Origin: a virus
Direction: 5' to 3' (one strand)
Virus record (IMG/VR): IMGVR_UViG_3300035701_000185
Location: 1 to 30,850 of that record
DNA length: 30,850 nt
In this document: piece by piece, positions 14,557 to 22,729 of the stretch
How the letters are laid out: each line of letters opens with the position of its first letter
Position numbering within the stretch: the stretch's first letter is position 1
Notes under the pieces: model-generated
The model's database searches: none
What the model saw: the letters and a program-made list of their open reading frames with translations, nothing else
What the model was told of the DNA's origin: nothing
Made by a program: the position numbers and the translations under genes

Positions 14557-16695
14557 TTACTCCTCTGCTATTTCTACCTTTGAAACTATGCAAAGCAAAT
14601 TCAAAGGTAAAGCATCAACTTGCGTGATATATATCTGCCCCGCCTTTTGATAGCCCGCCGGGAAGGTTATCTCTTTATCCCCTGTTAGTAGGGGCGGTGG
14701 CGCGTCCATATCCATACTGCTGTCGCGGAATAATACAATATCCTGATTTCCTTCTACACCTATTTTACAGTTTAGGCTCTTATATAGCCGGACAAGTATA
14801 TGATAGATGCGTTTAATTATTCCCTGCGAAGTGCCGAGTCCGGAGTTTACCTCAAGGCGCAAGGTTTTTAGTTTCGATGTATAGGCTAAACCGGCATGCA
14901 CTACGAAATAGAAGTCGTCTAAAGCTACGGTCCCGGTCGGGCTGACGGTTCTTACCGGATGCACTGCGCCGTCTGTAAGAAGTGCTACCTCTTTGCCTAT
15001 CAGGTGATACAGTCCGGATATTTCATTCGTCGGGTCGCCATCATAGGTAAGCCCTGAGTCCACATAGAAACAATCTTCCTGTTCTGCCGGCTGAATAAAA
15101 GGTTTGAAGTATTCTATGTATTGTTTGACTGCGCCGCCTATGGTGCGCTCTACTACAACCCAAACCTCGTCTTCTTCGCCATTAGGTATGGTGGCAACGG
15201 ATTTGAAGTCTCCGTCGGTTATGAAACGCACCCAGCCGCCGATATCCTCTTCTATCTGAAAAGTCACACAGGCGAGTTCACCGTCTTCTCTTACGCACCA
15301 GAAGATATTTTCCGGGACTTCCTGATAAGCCATATCAACGATGCCGCTTTCTAAGATATGCGAGGCGCGGATAGTCGCGTCTACGGATTCATAGGCGTCT
15401 TTGGTAAAGTTATAGAAAAACTTGCGCATCGTGCGGTTATTGCGCTGGATGTAGAATACATAGTTGCTTATCATCTTGGGAAGGATATCGCTGGTGCCGT
15501 AACTGGTTTCTTTGGTTACTAATATGCTGGTGGGGGTTATGCCCTTGCTTATGTCGCCCTTTGCGGTGAAAGTCCCGCTTTCGGTGCCGATAGATAATAC
15601 TCCGGAAGCAAGCATCCATTTGATTGCGTTAACCTGATTATCGGATATGGTATAAGCTACCGCATCCGAATCGCCGGAGCCAGTTTCCATATTATAATAG
15701 TTTTCAGATTGTGAACCCCAGATGGTCTGCGGTTGGTAGTTAGTAGCCGCCCAGTAAAGCCTTTGCTCAAAGAAAGTCACGCATCGCGGATATCCCCGGT
15801 ATTTACTCCAAGCGCCCTCATACCAGTAAGTCGTAGCTACTGAGCCGGCTTCGAGTTGGTCGCCGTAAAGGATGTTTCCGGTGACTACGGTGGCACTGGT
15901 AAAACCGGTTATCTCGACATAAACATCTTGATTAGACCACTTGCCTGCGTCAAGGTCGGTTAGGAATACCGTCCCGGAGGTGTGGTTCGAGATGCACTTA
16001 TAGATTATGCCTTCGTAGGTAACATAGTTGGCAGTAGTATAGACGGTGTTTATCGCCCAAGCCGGGGCGTTTACGGATTTAGCGGAGATTATCTTCCAGA
16101 TTGAGCCGATGTGGCTTAGTAAAAATAAACTGGCTGAAGCGGTTAAGGTAACTGCCGTAGGGCCGCCGGTCATAGTTATGGTTGTAGCTGTGGTATTTAG
16201 GGGCATCAGCGCGGGTCGGGCATTATCGTCCGCATAATCTATCTCGTCAATAGTCCAAGCTATGTGGGAAGTTCTGGTCAGTATCATCTGTGGGTGATCC
16301 TTATGCGCTATATATAGCACATCTGCGGACTGGGCGAATTGCAGGTCAAAAACTTCCTCTTTAGTGTAAGGTGTTACTATTTCCACCAGAACGCCGGTTA
16401 CCTCTATGCGCCCGTCATCTTTATAGAAACGCATATACAGGTCGCCGACTTCTATGATATAGGCTTGTTCGGTAGAGAACTGGAAGGATATCATACGCGT
16501 TGCCCTGTCGTGATACTTCGCTTCGCAGACAAAGTATGAGCCTGGCCTGCGGTAGATACCGCCCTGCGACTTGATAAACATATTCTCTATTGTCGCGGCA
16601 CCGTTGAAGTATTTAGCATAGTCTACGCGGCCATACATTTCGGGGCTGAATTCGCCGCTCGTAAAATTTGTTCCAATGTAGTTGACCTTAGCCAT
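14557..16695 (-). CDS. Tail nozzle (tail tubular protein B, T7 gp12-like) with carbohydrate-binding-like insert
   Basis: The 712-aa product opens with the typical nozzle N-terminus (NFTSGEFSPEMYGRVDYAKY, then YFNGAATIENM and GIYRRPGSYFV), a signature of tail tubular protein B; T7 gp12 has 794 aa. The conserved core continues with EQRLYWAATNYQPQTIWGSQ. At about residues 211-253 there is a short domain with W, VYTTANYVTYEGIIYKC and a closing W, a pattern of chitin-binding type 3/CBM5-12 modules. The protein forms the distal tail tube that contacts the cell surface. ATG 16695 overlaps the gatekeeper stop (TAATG). Confidence 0.92.
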   Translation of the reverse strand: MAKVNYIGTNFTSGEFSPEMYGRVDYAKYFNGAATIENMFIKSQGGIYRRPGSYFVCEAKYHDRATRMISFQFSTEQAYIIEVGDLYMRFYKDDGRIEVTGVLVEIVTPYTKEEVFDLQFAQSADVLYIAHKDHPQMILTRTSHIAWTIDEIDYADDNARPALMPLNTTATTITMTGGPTAVTLTASASLFLLSHIGSIWKIISAKSVNAPAWAINTVYTTANYVTYEGIIYKCISNHTSGTVFLTDLDAGKWSNQDVYVEITGFTSATVVTGNILYGDQLEAGSVATTYWYEGAWSKYRGYPRCVTFFEQRLYWAATNYQPQTIWGSQSENYYNMETGSGDSDAVAYTISDNQVNAIKWMLASGVLSIGTESGTFTAKGDISKGITPTSILVTKETSYGTSDILPKMISNYVFYIQRNNRTMRKFFYNFTKDAYESVDATIRASHILESGIVDMAYQEVPENIFWCVREDGELACVTFQIEEDIGGWVRFITDGDFKSVATIPNGEEDEVWVVVERTIGGAVKQYIEYFKPFIQPAEQEDCFYVDSGLTYDGDPTNEISGLYHLIGKEVALLTDGAVHPVRTVSPTGTVALDDFYFVVHAGLAYTSKLKTLRLEVNSGLGTSQGIIKRIYHILVRLYKSLNCKIGVEGNQDIVLFRDSSMDMDAPPPLLTGDKEITFPAGYQKAGQIYITQVDALPLNLLCIVSKVEIAEE

Positions 16696-17279
16696 TATAC
16701 CCTCTCGTCAAGAAAATAATCTTGTCCCGCCAAATAAGTATCCGGGTTCTCCTGCGCGTCCGCGCCTTGAGCTATATGCAATACTCCGGCATAGTTATCC
16801 GCCAGCAGTTTAGCAAGGTTCTTATCGTTAGCTATCGGGAACGCTATCATCGCCGCGAGCTTTGCCGCAAGAGCCTCATCGAACTTGGTCGAATACTTAG
16901 TCGAGTCGGTGTTCAAATAGATATATTTCATATAAACCGTCGTTTCATCTGTCAGAAGCACGCCGCCTTCTATCTGGTAGTAGTCGTTTTCTATCTTGTC
17001 ATCTTCAGAGACGCCATTGTAGACGGTTACCTTCCTTATGTAGTCGGCAGGAAGTTGGTATTGATACGTCCATCCGTGTGCCGGGGCGGCTGCTAACTGC
17101 GCCAGTAATGCACGCTTCAGAGCAAAGTTCCAGGGATGTTCAGCAAGCACCGACGCAAGGGCTTGGTCGTATATCGCCTTGAGGATTTTGGCGTTAGTGA
17201 CATCGTCATCGATAGATATAATCCTATCCGCGCCTATAAGTGTCAGAGCCATATTACATATCGCTACTTTGCCAAACAT
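16695..17279 (-). CDS. Tail gatekeeper (tail tubular protein A, T7 gp11-like)
   Basis: The 194-aa product (T7 gp11 is 196 aa) shows the family pattern: an N-terminal helix with NMALTLIGADRI, then YDQALASVLAEHPWNFALKR (the EHPWNFA motif is diagnostic), and WTYQYQLPADYIRKVTVYN. It forms the ring between portal and nozzle. ATG 17279 is preceded by AAGGAGGTAGAATT, which lies inside the last codons of the glycosyltransferase gene; the two genes overlap by 16 bases. This shows that the sugar cassette and tail genes are translated from one message. Confidence 0.93.
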   Translation of the reverse strand: MFGKVAICNMALTLIGADRIISIDDDVTNAKILKAIYDQALASVLAEHPWNFALKRALLAQLAAAPAHGWTYQYQLPADYIRKVTVYNGVSEDDKIENDYYQIEGGVLLTDETTVYMKYIYLNTDSTKYSTKFDEALAAKLAAMIAFPIANDKNLAKLLADNYAGVLHIAQGADAQENPDTYLAGQDYFLDERV

Positions 17280-18127
17280 AATTCTACCTCCTTATAAACC
17301 TCTTCGTATTCAGACACAATATTTTTCCAGAGAAACTTCTCTTCTATCAGGCGTCGCCCAAGGAATTTCTTTAGCGCTTCCTTTACTCCGTTAATTGTCG
17401 GCTCAATAAAGGTTACATATCCCTCGAGTTCCTGCCATAATCCTACCTTTGTCATCAGCACCGGCACGTTTCCTGCAAGCGCCTCAAGGATAGTATTATT
17501 GCAACCTTCGGAATATGAAGTATGCACATAGACATCTATAGAATTGTAGAAATCCTGCATCTCTTCATACGGCACGGTAGCAACAACACGGTTATCCACC
17601 TTGCCTGTCTTCAGCGCGGTCTTTAATTCTAATCCTAAATCCTCGCAGGCCTGCCGCAGAGCCGCAAGGTTCTTTACTTCGTTATCCGTTCCGGCATAAC
17701 CTATAACCGGCTTTTTGTGCTTGCAGAATAAATCCTCGTCTATTCCATTAGGAATATATTTTATCTTGCCGTTGCCGTATTTCTCTGTAAGCGACTTTGA
17801 GACACTGGTCGAGGCGGCAATTAGTTCCACTATTTCCAGCACTTCTTTAGGATTTCCGCCCTTGCCGTCAGTCAGTGTTCTCTCATTAGAAGAGGTAAGG
17901 ATTATTTTCTCGGCGTGTTTCTCTATGAATTCTTTATGATAAGCAATTCCAAAACAGCAATGAAAGTGGATAATATCGTATTCTTTCTCATTCCAGTCCA
18001 AGAATGGCTTTTTTTCTTTTAGGTTCAGGATGTCGCAATAGTATTCTTTAGGCAAAAACTTCTTGATTGCCTTGCACCTGTTTTCAACCGCCCAGCCTGC
18101 ACTGTCACTTACCAAAAGAATTTTCAC
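17264..18127 (-). CDS. GT4-family glycosyltransferase (GT-B fold)
   Basis: The 287-aa protein begins MKILLVSDSAGWAVENRCKA (GTG start at 18127, overlapping the TAG of the previous gene). The C-terminal half has the GT4 donor-site pattern: IGYAGTDNEVKN near residue 140, and YSEGCNNTILEALAGNVPVL near residues 206-225, containing the E-x7-E signature. It should transfer a sugar from a nucleotide donor. It is shorter than cellular GT4 enzymes (350-400 aa), mainly through a compact N-terminal domain. Substrate is unknown. It is the last gene of a six-gene cassette and its end contains the ribosome binding site of the gatekeeper gene. Confidence 0.88.
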   Translation of the reverse strand: MKILLVSDSAGWAVENRCKAIKKFLPKEYYCDILNLKEKKPFLDWNEKEYDIIHFHCCFGIAYHKEFIEKHAEKIILTSSNERTLTDGKGGNPKEVLEIVELIAASTSVSKSLTEKYGNGKIKYIPNGIDEDLFCKHKKPVIGYAGTDNEVKNLAALRQACEDLGLELKTALKTGKVDNRVVATVPYEEMQDFYNSIDVYVHTSYSEGCNNTILEALAGNVPVLMTKVGLWQELEGYVTFIEPTINGVKEALKKFLGRRLIEEKFLWKNIVSEYEEVYKEVELCLAK

Positions 18128-18894
18128 TATTTCCTCTCCAAAATTAGATGCCTGCCTTTACTTCTGATTAACCTAAATCTTTCCCCTGCTACCAACATTA
18201 AACCTTGGGCTGAAGAATATCTCCACTCTGCCTTACTTGATTTGGTTACCATATGCTCGGCGCAGTAGGTCAGGAATAATAACCCGCCTTTCACAAGCAA
18301 ATCGGACATCAACCTGAACCAAGTGTCAGGGTATTTGACGTGTTCTATTACTTGCCAGTTGACTACATAATCAAACTGTAATTTAAGTTCTTCGGGTATT
18401 CCAGTTATCTCAAAGTCGTAATTGTAAATTTCTATTGCGGGGTCTTTGACTTTGATCACCCGATTAGGCAAGTCAGTCGCCACCACCCGTTTATACTGCC
18501 CTTCTTTTTTGAGTATCTCTGAGAGCCAACCTGTCCCGCAACCTACATCTATGATAGATTTATCTTTAGTCTCGCCCAAAACGCTTATCACATCGTTTTT
18601 AACTCTGTCTATAAAATATGGGTCATCAGAACGTTTGCCTTGTTCCTCGCTATATGGTGCTTCCCGACGGGGATATACCCACATCTGATAGACGGTATTA
18701 CAATCAAGGCATCTGAACCACTGGATATCGTTAGGCGCATCTGCGGACATATTTTCTTCATAATCACTCTTGCCCATCACATCGCTTGCTTCCGCTTTCT
18801 TGTCTATCGATGGCACTGCGACTTTCTCTGTAGAATGGCAGAGATGACATCCTTCCCATTTCCAGTAAGAGATTTGACGGTTATTTAGGCTCAT
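18127..18894 (-). CDS. SAM-dependent methyltransferase with N-terminal zinc ribbon
   Basis: Two CxxC pairs at residues 16-19 (CHLC) and 62-65 (CLDC) form a likely zinc-binding domain. From about residue 112 the class I SAM fold begins with motif I IIDVGCGTGW (residues 114-123), an acidic strand (VVATDLPNR), FDYVVNWQVIEHV (motif IV region with EH) and GGLLFLTY, the Methyltransf_23/11 pattern. Zinc ribbon plus methyltransferase is also found in sugar C-methyltransferases of O-antigen and deoxysugar pathways, which fits the neighbouring glycosyltransferases, though protein or small-molecule targets cannot be excluded. ATG 18894 lies within the previous gene's end after a GAGAGG site. Confidence 0.88.
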   Translation of the reverse strand: MSLNNRQISYWKWEGCHLCHSTEKVAVPSIDKKAEASDVMGKSDYEENMSADAPNDIQWFRCLDCNTVYQMWVYPRREAPYSEEQGKRSDDPYFIDRVKNDVISVLGETKDKSIIDVGCGTGWLSEILKKEGQYKRVVATDLPNRVIKVKDPAIEIYNYDFEITGIPEELKLQFDYVVNWQVIEHVKYPDTWFRLMSDLLVKGGLLFLTYCAEHMVTKSSKAEWRYSSAQGLMLVAGERFRLIRSKGRHLILERK

Positions 18895-19558
18895 TTAACC
18901 TCTCAAATGAAATAGTAGTGAAGTTCCCATATCTCGGTTGTTCATCGGAAGATTTAATCTCTAACATAGCCCTTGTTTTATAAAGTCCAAGATTGTCAAG
19001 TTTCTTGTCAGGTCTTACAATAATACCAGTATTATCTTTTCTCAATGCCATCCCAGAAATGCCTTTCCTATAAATAGCATCAAACCATTCTTTCTGTCCC
19101 TCTGGTATATCACCTATCTTTTTCCAAGAATATTCGTCAACTAATGAATAGTCGGTATAATAACCTAACTTGAAACAAGCATATCTGTCATAACCAAAGA
19201 CTTTATATTTCGGGTATAAAAGGCTCTTGCTCTTTATAACCCCCATATTATCAAAAGTCCAAAGAACACTGCATCTTCCACCATCTGTCTTAAGTTGCGG
19301 TGATACAAGTCTTGAATCTACCTTGATAATAACAAGGTCATCCTCTTTAGTGATTATATTTATTTCCCCATTACCACCATATTCCTGCTCATAATGGTCT
19401 TTCCCGTCAATCCAATATTCACATCCCTCACGATAGAGTTGAGTATCAAAATCATAAATAAGTTTTGTAAGTGAACCGCCTCTTTCTATTGAAATAGTCG
19501 CTTCATAAAAATCATTCTTAACTATAAACTTATCTTCGTATTCTAAAAGTTGAACCAT
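18881..19558 (-). CDS. 225-aa beta-rich protein of unknown function in the glycan cassette
   Basis: The product starts MVQLLEYEDKFIVKNDFYEA and is almost entirely alternating beta strands, with FYEATISIERGGSLTKLIYD near residues 17-36, a pattern reminiscent of galactose-mutarotase-like or glycoside hydrolase beta-sandwich domains (ATISxxxGGxLxxL). No catalytic motif can be assigned. It lies between two methyltransferases and overlaps both (16 and 14 bases), so it probably takes part in the same process, perhaps binding or processing the sugar. AT-rich base composition sets this gene and the preceding methyltransferase apart from the capsid and tail genes. Confidence 0.7.
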   Translation of the reverse strand: MVQLLEYEDKFIVKNDFYEATISIERGGSLTKLIYDFDTQLYREGCEYWIDGKDHYEQEYGGNGEINIITKEDDLVIIKVDSRLVSPQLKTDGGRCSVLWTFDNMGVIKSKSLLYPKYKVFGYDRYACFKLGYYTDYSLVDEYSWKKIGDIPEGQKEWFDAIYRKGISGMALRKDNTGIIVRPDKKLDNLGLYKTRAMLEIKSSDEQPRYGNFTTISFERLNEPK

Positions 19559-20145
19559 ATCTTATTCTTTTCTACTTTCATTCCTCTATCGGTAAAAACT
19601 TCTATATATTCTATAAATTCATCCCGATATAGTAGTTCAAGATATATTTTTCCATTAGGTTTTAATTGACCAAGCATATTATCCAACAGGAAAATCCATT
19701 CTTTCTTTCCCCAAGAAGGTTCGTTCATATAACTTACAAAACTGGGAAAGAACATTGTAATCAAATCAAATTTCTTGCCATAATCGGGTAGTGGTTTGAA
19801 AGGCAATATCTCAAAGACCTTCCTGTTAATCTTTAAGAGATCTACAATCCCTTGACTATAAATATCATCATATTCATCAAGACTCTCAACCCTGTGTCCG
19901 TAACTCTGTGCTACGAAAGGAAAATATCCAAATCCAGTGGCGATATCAAGAATATCCAAACCGCTTGTATTTGCCAGTCCGAGCTTGTGGCATCTGTTTA
20001 CTGACTCCGTTATCATCCTATCCAAATCAAGATACTTCTGGAAACCATCAAGAAAATTTATCTCGGGATGATAATTACTTTTTACTACATTCCTTAATGC
20101 CTTTTCTTTTATCTCCGCAAACTTATTTCTGTCAAGTTCTATCAT
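19543..20145 (-). CDS. Class I SAM-dependent methyltransferase
   Basis: The 200-aa protein has motif I LDILDIATGFGYF (residues 63-75), an acidic residue at the end of the second strand (VESLDEYDD, residues 87-94), FDLITMFFPSF in the motif IV position and LKPNGKIYLELLY as the strand 5 segment. An N-terminal helical region of about 60 residues precedes the Rossmann fold. The DIATGFG motif lacks the more usual GCGxG form but keeps the D-x-x-x-G-x-G spacing. Its target is unknown; position between a glycosyltransferase and the beta-rich protein suggests glycan or lipid-linked sugar. ATG overlaps the previous stop (ATGA). Confidence 0.85.
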   Translation of the reverse strand: MIELDRNKFAEIKEKALRNVVKSNYHPEINFLDGFQKYLDLDRMITESVNRCHKLGLANTSGLDILDIATGFGYFPFVAQSYGHRVESLDEYDDIYSQGIVDLLKINRKVFEILPFKPLPDYGKKFDLITMFFPSFVSYMNEPSWGKKEWIFLLDNMLGQLKPNGKIYLELLYRDEFIEYIEVFTDRGMKVEKNKIWFNF

Positions 20146-20711
20146 CTTGGCGCTTCCTTAAATTTTCTTGAGGCCTGATAATGTTGTATTACCGGTTCCC
20201 CTATCTTTTCCATTAGATCAGATATATACACATAACTGGCTGGCAACGGTATTATTTTACCGTCCCATAGTTTTATCGCCTTCTGCAATACTATCTGTGA
20301 GCGTTTCTCGTCCGGATATTCTTTATTCAATTTTATCCAAAGATATACCAGCTCAAGTGTTTTTGGTGTATAGGCGAAGTATAACGTTCCGCCTAATAAT
20401 TCAATCTGATTATTAAACCAAGTCATTGTCGCATAGTGGACGCCTATGTCGCCTTCAAAGTTCTCAAAGAGCGCAGGCGCACGTTTCATCTCGGCATCGC
20501 AGTCTATCCAAACTACATCCTGCCGGTGCTTTTCGAGCATCTTCCTGATAAAGTCGGCGCGGTAGTAGATAGTCTTTATCCAACTACCTTTGTTTTCTAT
20601 AGGCACGATTTCGGTCTCGAAGCCAAAACTCTCCGCGCTGGTTCTTAACTTATCGGCGTAGTCTTTGTAACTATCGGTGTAGAAGGAACAAATTATCGGG
20701 CGTTTTTCCAT
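20142..20711 (-). CDS. GT-A type nucleotide-diphospho-sugar transferase
   Basis: The 189-aa product begins MEKRPIICSFYTDSYKDYAD and carries VVWIDCDAEMKRAP (residues 67-79), where DCD is the metal/nucleotide-sugar binding DxD motif, preceded by a KTIYYRADFIRKML helix. Later GGTLYFAYTPKTLELVYLW follows the pattern of the nucleotide-diphospho-sugar transferase family (PF03407-like). It should add one sugar to an unknown acceptor. No membrane segment is present. The gene overlaps the upstream one by 19 bases and the downstream one by four. Confidence 0.85.
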   Translation of the reverse strand: MEKRPIICSFYTDSYKDYADKLRTSAESFGFETEIVPIENKGSWIKTIYYRADFIRKMLEKHRQDVVWIDCDAEMKRAPALFENFEGDIGVHYATMTWFNNQIELLGGTLYFAYTPKTLELVYLWIKLNKEYPDEKRSQIVLQKAIKLWDGKIIPLPASYVYISDLMEKIGEPVIQHYQASRKFKEAPR

Positions 20712-21226
20712 ATTTCTGTAGGTTCTCCTAGTATTTCTTTAGTAAAGCCGGAATATGATTTTACCTTATCCCCGAAGCTCTGCTTGGCGTTCTCCCATGC
20801 CAGTTTGACTGCCGGGTCGTCAAGTTCCCCTCCGCCTGCCGGGTGGTCGTAGAAACGCCCTGTAGAGTCCACAGGCGTGCCACACAGGGCGATCTTGGTG
20901 TATCCGAGCTCCAGGGCTATCTTAACCGCCAAAAGCCCGCTTGAGCCGCCTAATTGCGCAAAATCAAGCCATACACAGTCTACCCCTTCGCCGATGCGCA
21001 CTGAGTGAGTTGTGGTGCGCGGGGCATGCAGTTTCTTGAAACCGCTAAAGTATTCCGGGTGCAGGCTTACCCAGTGCCTTACGGATACCTTTCCTGTTTT
21101 AATTAAGTATTCCAAGCCAAAGAACGAATGATTTACGCACATCAAGTCTGCATCCGGCATCAGAAGCCGCACCTTATCAAACTCTTCCCATAATTGCCTT
21201 GAACTTCCGAGTATAATTAAGTTCAT
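20693..21226 (-). CDS. DUF115/sialyltransferase-like Rossmann protein
   Basis: The 177-aa product starts MNLIILGSSRQLWEEFDKVR, a Rossmann-type beta-alpha opening, and has FAQLGGSSGLLAVKIALELG followed by YTKIALCGTPVDSTG (residues about 89-123). The SSG-helix-LGY-I-L-G pattern is shared by bacterial sialyltransferase-like (GT42) and DUF115/MptE-like proteins, which makes a role in nonulosonate or other sugar transfer plausible. The likeness is by pattern only. It is the first gene of the cassette; its ATG sits just four bases after the T-run of an intrinsic terminator and has no Shine-Dalgarno site, so its expression is unusual. Confidence 0.65.
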   Translation of the reverse strand: MNLIILGSSRQLWEEFDKVRLLMPDADLMCVNHSFFGLEYLIKTGKVSVRHWVSLHPEYFSGFKKLHAPRTTTHSVRIGEGVDCVWLDFAQLGGSSGLLAVKIALELGYTKIALCGTPVDSTGRFYDHPAGGGELDDPAVKLAWENAKQSFGDKVKSYSGFTKEILGEPTEIWKNAR

Positions 21227-21230
21227 AGTT

Positions 21231-21260
21231 AAAAAAGGAGTGGAGCTTTCGCCCCACCCC
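21231..21260 (-). terminator. Intrinsic terminator after the head genes
   Basis: Read on the minus strand, GGGGTGGGGC, loop GAAA, GCTCCACTCC forms a 10-bp stem with a tetraloop (two G-T wobbles, no mismatch) and is followed immediately by TTTTTT. It lies ten bases past the stop of the putative decoration gene, so it should end or reduce head-gene transcription before the glycan cassette. Confidence 0.88.
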
Positions 21261-21269
21261 GATTGACCC

Positions 21270-21692
21270 TTATTCCATAGTCCAGAATACTGTCAGCTTA
21301 ATCGTGCCGGTTGCGGCATAATCAGCTGTAGTAATCAGGATTTGGGTTGTAGTCGAGGTTATCTCAAAATTGAGGCCGTCAACTAACAACGCATTTCTTG
21401 AACCTGCGGCAACAGCAGACGCAGCCGCCAAGTATCTGGCTGCTGTAGTGCTATCACCTACCGCTAAAGTAGCGGCGGCTCCTAAAGCATCATGGGCTAA
21501 ACTGATACCCACAACCTTTGCTCCTACGGGCAACGGCCCGCACATAGCGATAGTAGAAGCCGCGGCAAGTCCCGAGGCTTCATACGTATCCTGTGAAACA
21601 CGCACTCTTCCACCTACTAAACCCGGATCAAGGATATTAGTAGGAGAAGGCGCGACTACTTTCGTGTTATTCACACCTTTAACTGCACTCAT
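21270..21692 (-). CDS. Putative head decoration/minor capsid protein
   Basis: A 140-aa Ala/Thr/Val/Gly-rich beta protein starting MSAVKGVNNTKVVAPSPTNI and containing RVSQDTYEASGLAAASTIAM and VGAKVVGISLAHDALGAAAT. Small beta-rich proteins encoded directly after the major capsid gene are usually decoration proteins, and composition and length fit, but I do not recognise the family with certainty. A strong GGAGGAAAT site precedes ATG 21692. It is the last gene before the terminator. Confidence 0.7.
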   Translation of the reverse strand: MSAVKGVNNTKVVAPSPTNILDPGLVGGRVRVSQDTYEASGLAAASTIAMCGPLPVGAKVVGISLAHDALGAAATLAVGDSTTAARYLAAASAVAAGSRNALLVDGLNFEITSTTTQILITTADYAATGTIKLTVFWTME

Positions 21693-21718
21693 ATTTCCTC
21701 CTCTTGATTAGGCTTAGG

Positions 21719-22582
21719 TTACACTTCCAAACATGCTATTTCTACGATTTTGACTTCTTCCATCCTGGTTGCGCCACAGCTAAGAGAGGCATATACCTGC
21801 GCTGCGTAGTGTTTCTGAGGTATAGTGTCTATCTTCGCTGTCATCCCGTTGGCCTGTGCCAAAAGCACTCCGCTTTTTATCCATGCCATAACGAGCCTGC
21901 TTGACGCTCCGTCAACAGGCAAACGCTCGGTGCGGATAAACTTGAAACCTAAGAAGGTGTCAATCTGTCCGGAAACGAGTGTTTTGATGGTATTGTAATC
22001 TGCGGACTGAATCTGGGTTGTGTTCAACAGGTTGGTGATTTGCTTCGCCGAACATGCGATATAGCGCGCTTCATCCGGGTCGCACTCTGCCGCGTCCAAC
22101 TTCTCTTTTGTCGCAAGAAGCTTGGCAAGGGTGAGGCCTGACGATGCTACTGCTATCTTCTGTCCTGCGGGTAATACGACTGGTGTAGTTCCGGCTTTGC
22201 CGGTGTAGGACGTGCCGTTGATAGCTGCGATAATCAAATCGTCTATCTTGCGGCCTATTGCCCACTGCAGGGCCTGCATCGTGGTCGACGTGGGGTCGAG
22301 AAGCATTTTCAGCTTATCTTCCTTGTCGATTAAATCGGCGATATAGACATCGATGGGAGTTACCATGCGGCGAGCGTAGTCATCCACCACATATTCCACA
22401 TCAGAGTGCCTTGTCGTCTTCACACTGGCAGTGAACGCTCCGAGCTGATCGTAGAACTTTGCTTCTCCGACCAGATCTGTCTCGAGGCGAACTGCGTCAC
22501 GCAGGCGGCTGCCTTTTTGCTGGACTAACGTCTCCAGCGTAGTGCCAAACTGCTTTACAAAGGCATTACTTATATCAGCCAT
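21719..22582 (-). CDS. Major capsid protein
   Basis: The 287-aa protein begins MADISNAFVKQFGTTLETLV and has features of HK97-fold podovirus capsids of the Phage_capsid_2 type: an early KGSRLRDAVR helix, the E-loop-like region around TRHSDVEYVVDDYARRMVTP, the long spine helix DKLKMLLDPTSTTMQALQWA, and a final beta segment. It follows the scaffold gene and precedes a small decoration-type gene. ATG 22582 is preceded by AGGAGGTTCAA. No frameshifted longer form, as in T7 gp10B, is visible. Confidence 0.9.
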   Translation of the reverse strand: MADISNAFVKQFGTTLETLVQQKGSRLRDAVRLETDLVGEAKFYDQLGAFTASVKTTRHSDVEYVVDDYARRMVTPIDVYIADLIDKEDKLKMLLDPTSTTMQALQWAIGRKIDDLIIAAINGTSYTGKAGTTPVVLPAGQKIAVASSGLTLAKLLATKEKLDAAECDPDEARYIACSAKQITNLLNTTQIQSADYNTIKTLVSGQIDTFLGFKFIRTERLPVDGASSRLVMAWIKSGVLLAQANGMTAKIDTIPQKHYAAQVYASLSCGATRMEEVKIVEIACLEV

Positions 22583-22668
22583 TTGAACCTCCTGTGCTTG
22601 GTTGTCAAAAACTGCTTTCAGCTTCTGATTATCCTCGTATCAGGAGGGTCTTCTGCCGTTGTTACTTT

Positions 22669-22691
22669 GAGGCCGGTTACCCGGTTGCCTC
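22669..22691 (-). other. Hairpin in the leader between scaffold and capsid genes
   Basis: The 147-base gap 22583-22729 holds no clear gene. On the minus strand it contains GAGG, a three-base bulge, CCGG, loop GTAA, CCGG, CCTC: an eight-pair hairpin with no T-run, hence not a terminator. A 17-codon frame (ATG 22692) also begins at this point after AGGAC, but it has little support. The hairpin may influence mRNA stability or capsid translation. Confidence 0.45.
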
Positions 22692-22729
22692 ATGTCCTGC
22701 GCTTGCGTTTCGCCTGGGCGCTTTGCTTA

